Shown here in pieces: positions 61,613 to 64,000 of a stretch of DNA of 64,000 nucleotides (position 1 is its first letter; every line of letters begins with the position of its first letter). Source of the DNA: CAVXNP01 sp963763305. GTDB lineage: Bacteria > Pseudomonadota > Gammaproteobacteria > Xanthomonadales > Rhodanobacteraceae. The notes beneath the pieces were generated by a model. It had not been told where the DNA came from, made no database searches, and was given only the letters and a program-made list of their open reading frames with translations. Location of the stretch: positions 2,852,001 through 2,916,000 of the forward strand of contig CAVXNP010000001.1 of assembly GCA_963763305.1 (NCBI GenBank), in the 5' to 3' direction. Made by a program: the position numbers and the translations under genes.

Positions 61613-62098
61613 ATGACCAGCGTCTACGATTTCAGCGCGCGCGACATCGATGGCAATGACCGCTCGCTCGCAGAATGGCGGGGGAAAAGTCTGCTGATCG
61701 TGAACGTTGCGTCCAAGTGCGGTTTCACGCCGCAATACGCGGGCCTGGAGACGCTGTGGCAGGAGCAGCGCGACCGCGGCCTGGTCGTGCTCGGTTTTCC
61801 GTGCGACCAGTTCGGTCATCAGGAGCCCGGCGACGAGGCGCAGATCAGGGAGTTCTGCAGCACCCGTTTCGAGGTCAGCTTTCCGATGTTCTCCAAGATC
61901 GAGGTCAACGGCGACAATGCCCACCCGCTCTACCGCTGGCTGAAGAGCGAAGGGAAGGGGGTGCTGGGGAGCGAGGCGGTGAAATGGAATTTCACCAAGT
62001 TCCTGGTCGGCCCCGACGGCAAGGTGATCAAGCGCTATGCCCCCACCGATTCGCCCGAGAAGGTCGGGCGCGATATCGATCGCATGGCTGCCGGCTGA
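61613..62098 (+). CDS. Glutathione peroxidase family thiol peroxidase
   Basis: 161 aa. Active Cys in VASKCGFTPQY (near 36), GFPCDQFGHQEPG with the Gln and second Cys, and the Trp in VKWNFTKFLV (near 124): the Cys-type GPx/BtuE. Reduces peroxides with thioredoxin or glutathione. AGGAG lies upstream of the ATG. Confidence 0.92.
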   Translation: MTSVYDFSARDIDGNDRSLAEWRGKSLLIVNVASKCGFTPQYAGLETLWQEQRDRGLVVLGFPCDQFGHQEPGDEAQIREFCSTRFEVSFPMFSKIEVNGDNAHPLYRWLKSEGKGVLGSEAVKWNFTKFLVGPDGKVIKRYAPTDSPEKVGRDIDRMAAG

Positions 62099-62152
62099 GC
62101 CGGCCCAGCCCGGCGTGACGGTCCGTGGACAGCCATCTGCTAAGCTGAAGAG

Positions 62153-62172
62153 CGCCGTGCGCGGCGTTTTTT
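62153..62172 (+). terminator. Intrinsic terminator between gpx and slyD
   Basis: Stem CGCCG/CGGCG (62153-62157, 62162-62166), loop TGCG, then six T. It ends 21 bp before the slyD ATG, so it is also inside the slyD leader. Confidence 0.65.
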
Positions 62173-62193
62173 CCATTCCACACGAGATTCTTC

Positions 62194-62676
62194 ATGCAGA
62201 TTGCCCAGAACACCGTCGCTTCCTTCCATTACACGCTGACCGATGACGCCGGCACGGTCATCGACAGTTCGGAGGGACGTGAGCCGCTCACCTACCTGCA
62301 TGGAAGCGGGCAGATCGTGCCTGGGCTGGAAAAGCAGATGGCCGGTCATGCCGCCGGGGACGAATTCAGCGCCGACGTGGTGCCCGAGGAAGGCTACGGA
62401 CCGCGCCACGAACAACTGGTGCAGGAAGTGCCGCGCGAGGCGTTTCAGGGCGTGGCGGACATCCAGCCGGGCATGCAGTTCCAGGGCCGTGGGCCGGAGG
62501 GCGTGATCAACGTCACCGTGACCCGGATCGAGGACGACAAGGTACACATCGACGGCAACCACCCGCTGGCCGGCCAGACCCTGCATTTCGCGGTGAAGGT
62601 GACCGACGTGCGCGAAGCCAGCGCCGAGGAACTCGAACACGGTCACGTGCACGGCGAAGGCGGTCACCAACACTGA
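62194..62676 (+). CDS. slyD: FKBP-type peptidyl-prolyl isomerase SlyD
   Basis: 160 aa. FKBP core (MQIAQNTVASFHYTLTDDAG, PLTYLHGSGQIVPGLEKQM), insert-in-flap domain (about 70-130, DVVPEEGYGPRHEQLVQEV) and a short His-rich tail (HGHVHGEGGHQH) that binds nickel in relatives. Tail shorter than in E. coli and without Cys. Prolyl isomerase and chaperone. Confidence 0.94.
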   Translation: MQIAQNTVASFHYTLTDDAGTVIDSSEGREPLTYLHGSGQIVPGLEKQMAGHAAGDEFSADVVPEEGYGPRHEQLVQEVPREAFQGVADIQPGMQFQGRGPEGVINVTVTRIEDDKVHIDGNHPLAGQTLHFAVKVTDVREASAEELEHGHVHGEGGHQH

Positions 62677-63065
62677 TCGCGGCCGGCCGGCGGGCACGCA
62701 TGTGCCTTGCCGGTCGCGTGGAGGGGGCGGACTGGCCCTGTTCCCTGCCCCCCACCTAAGGGACCGCCCCTGCGGGACTGCCCGTTCCCCGTCTAGGTAT
62801 GCTCTGATCAACCAGACGTAGGCGGCATGATGCTCAAAAGGCCGGCAGGGTGTGTCGTGCGGCGCCTGGCCGTCTGTTCAAGCCGCGCGGCGCAGCATGG
62901 CGGCCTTGTTGGCATCATCCCTTTCGGCAGGTAGTTCAGTCGATTGGGTCCGATTCTGTTTGTCCACAGGCCTTCGCTGCGCCGCCTCGACAGATGGCCG
63001 GTCTGCCTTCACCGCCACCCCTGTGGCCTGCGAACAAACAGAACCGGTGACGCCTGCGAGCATCC
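62677..63065. other. Intergenic region with a long inverted repeat
   Basis: 389 bp between convergent slyD and pldA. No gene is visible. A 10-bp inverted repeat, TTCTGTTTGT (62954-62963) and ACAAACAGAA (63034-63043), spans 90 bp. Confidence 0.6.
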
Positions 63066-64000
63066 CTAGTACCAGTCGATCAACGACACGCCCAGGCCCA
63101 CGTATGTGGCGTTGTGGTTGTAGTCGATCAGGCTTTCGCCGTAGCCCTTGAACAGTTCCATGTAGCCGCGCAGATTTCCTGCCATGGGGAAACTCCAGCT
63201 CAGGCGCACCGCGCCGTGGCTGTGGCTGCCACCGCGGAACGAGTGGCGCAGCATCATGCCGAACTCCTGACCGTTCCATTCGTGCACGATCTGGATATCG
63301 CCGCGACCCATGTAGTCGCTGATGTCGGGGTTGTCGTCGTTACCCCGGCGCTCCGGAATCCGCCACCACGGGCGCAGCATGACGGTCCAGCCGTCGCGCT
63401 CGAAGCCGATGTCTCCGATGATCCGGTTCCAGCTGCGCGACAGCGGATCGGCGCGGCCGTTGGACTGATGGGTGACGCCGATGCCCAGCAGGCGGCCGTC
63501 CCACCCCAGTAACTCGTAGTGCGTACCGAACACCAGCGCCAGTTCCGGCTGGTAGTCGGTCTCGCGGAACGGCCGCGACTGCTCCTGGTTGTAGACCTGC
63601 CAGCGGGAGGACTGGGTGTAGCCCAGCCACAGGTCTCCATCGTCGCCGAACACGCCCTGCCATAGTTTGGTCTTCAGGCTGATCTGGAACTTCGCCTCGA
63701 CGTTCTGGAGGTCCTGCGGCCGGGCCACGGTGTTGTCGGGGTTGGGACTCTGCGGACGTGTGTTCTGATGACTGGTGGCGAACAGCGGCAGCAGGTAGAC
63801 CGGCTTGTAGCCGCGCACGTTGTAGGTTCCCAGCTTGCTTTCCGGCGACAGCTCCCAGCGGCTGTCCAGCAGCGACAGGGGGCGGGCGACCTGCGGGTTG
63901 CCCACTGCGGCAGCCTTCCTGCGCGCGCTGTCGGCGCCGAAGATGCTGGCGAAAGTGCTGGTTTCGGCCACCCGCTTTTGTGCTGCCGGCAGGTTGACCC
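63066..64000 (-). CDS. pldA: Outer-membrane phospholipase A (cut by window end)
   Basis: About 311 codons to the window edge; the N terminus with signal peptide is missing. The frame stays open past the GTG at 63971. The barrel has YNVRGYKPVYLLP and the active-site pair His/Ser in THQSNGRADPLSRSWNR, with the Asn after it, and an aromatic C terminus SLIDWY for outer-membrane insertion. Releases fatty acids from phospholipids in the outer leaflet. Confidence 0.9.
   Translation of the reverse strand, partial: VNLPAAQKRVAETSTFASIFGADSARRKAAAVGNPQVARPLSLLDSRWELSPESKLGTYNVRGYKPVYLLPLFATSHQNTRPQSPNPDNTVARPQDLQNVEAKFQISLKTKLWQGVFGDDGDLWLGYTQSSRWQVYNQEQSRPFRETDYQPELALVFGTHYELLGWDGRLLGIGVTHQSNGRADPLSRSWNRIIGDIGFERDGWTVMLRPWWRIPERRGNDDNPDISDYMGRGDIQIVHEWNGQEFGMMLRHSFRGGSHSHGAVRLSWSFPMAGNLRGYMELFKGYGESLIDYNHNATYVGLGVSLIDWY

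Overview
High-GC gammaproteobacterial chromosome. The gene content points to Xanthomonadales (Lysobacterales), most likely Rhodanobacteraceae or a close relative such as Lysobacter: a minor-pilin cluster ending in pilE, a methionine synthase split into two genes, a 180-kDa-class NAD-glutamate dehydrogenase, YajQ, and DUF1415 and DUF6491 proteins. Intergenic REP-like palindromes of the form GTGGGAGCG(G/A)CTTCAG(C/T)CGC fit this. The taxonomic placement is inference from content. No phage, plasmid, CRISPR or insertion sequence was seen.

Layout. (1) 1-7.7 kb: tail of a GGDEF gene, then a type IV pilus minor-pilin cluster fimT-pilV-pilW-pilX-pilY1-pilE; pilY1 is broken by many frame changes. (2) 7.8-9.4 kb: small envelope proteins and tRNA-Val(CAC). 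(3) 9.4-14.5 kb, minus strand: an ArsR-methyltransferase regulator followed by the two halves of MetH. (4) 14.7-15.8 kb: acyl-CoA dehydrogenase, followed by a 10-copy, 127-bp REP tandem array. (5) 17.2-21.6 kb: RND efflux adaptor and pump. (6) 22.1-27.1 kb: giant glutamate dehydrogenase. (7) 27.6-36.2 kb: hydrolase-rlmKL, small exported proteins, ergothioneine genes egtB-egtD, an HNH protein, rsmC-like and rsuA. (8) 36.3-43.7 kb: YkgJ, DUF1415, a frameshifted selO, trxC, an S10 peptidase, and an amino-acid permease with a Rieske oxygenase. (9) 43.8-44.8 kb: a second REP array of about 214-bp units with a compensated stem variant. (10) 44.8-50.9 kb: NERD-helicase, diguanylate cyclase, OsmC, GNAT, YajQ and a flavoprotein that seems to start at CTG. 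(11) 51-64 kb: dehydrogenase, YaiI-PhzF, rhomboid, lipid kinase-phosphoesterase, a histone H1-like protein, lipoproteins, a broken cytochrome c, a thioredoxin-fold protein, a broken pncB, glutathione peroxidase, slyD and a partial pldA.

Functional themes. There is surface motility with c-di-GMP (minor pilins, two GGDEF proteins, YajQ). One-carbon and methionine metabolism is represented by ArsR-MT with split MetH. Redox and thiol defence includes ergothioneine, TrxC, OsmC, glutathione peroxidase and SelO. rRNA modification is covered by RlmKL, an RsmC-like protein and RsuA.

Four genes (pilY1, selO, the cytochrome c gene, pncB) carry frame changes that are mostly single extra bases, while their neighbours are intact. 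Consensus sequencing errors are the simplest explanation, and raw reads should be checked before calling them pseudogenes. I found no convincing wholly new system. The strongest leads are the two REP arrays with covarying stems and the ArsR-methyltransferase/split-MetH unit.
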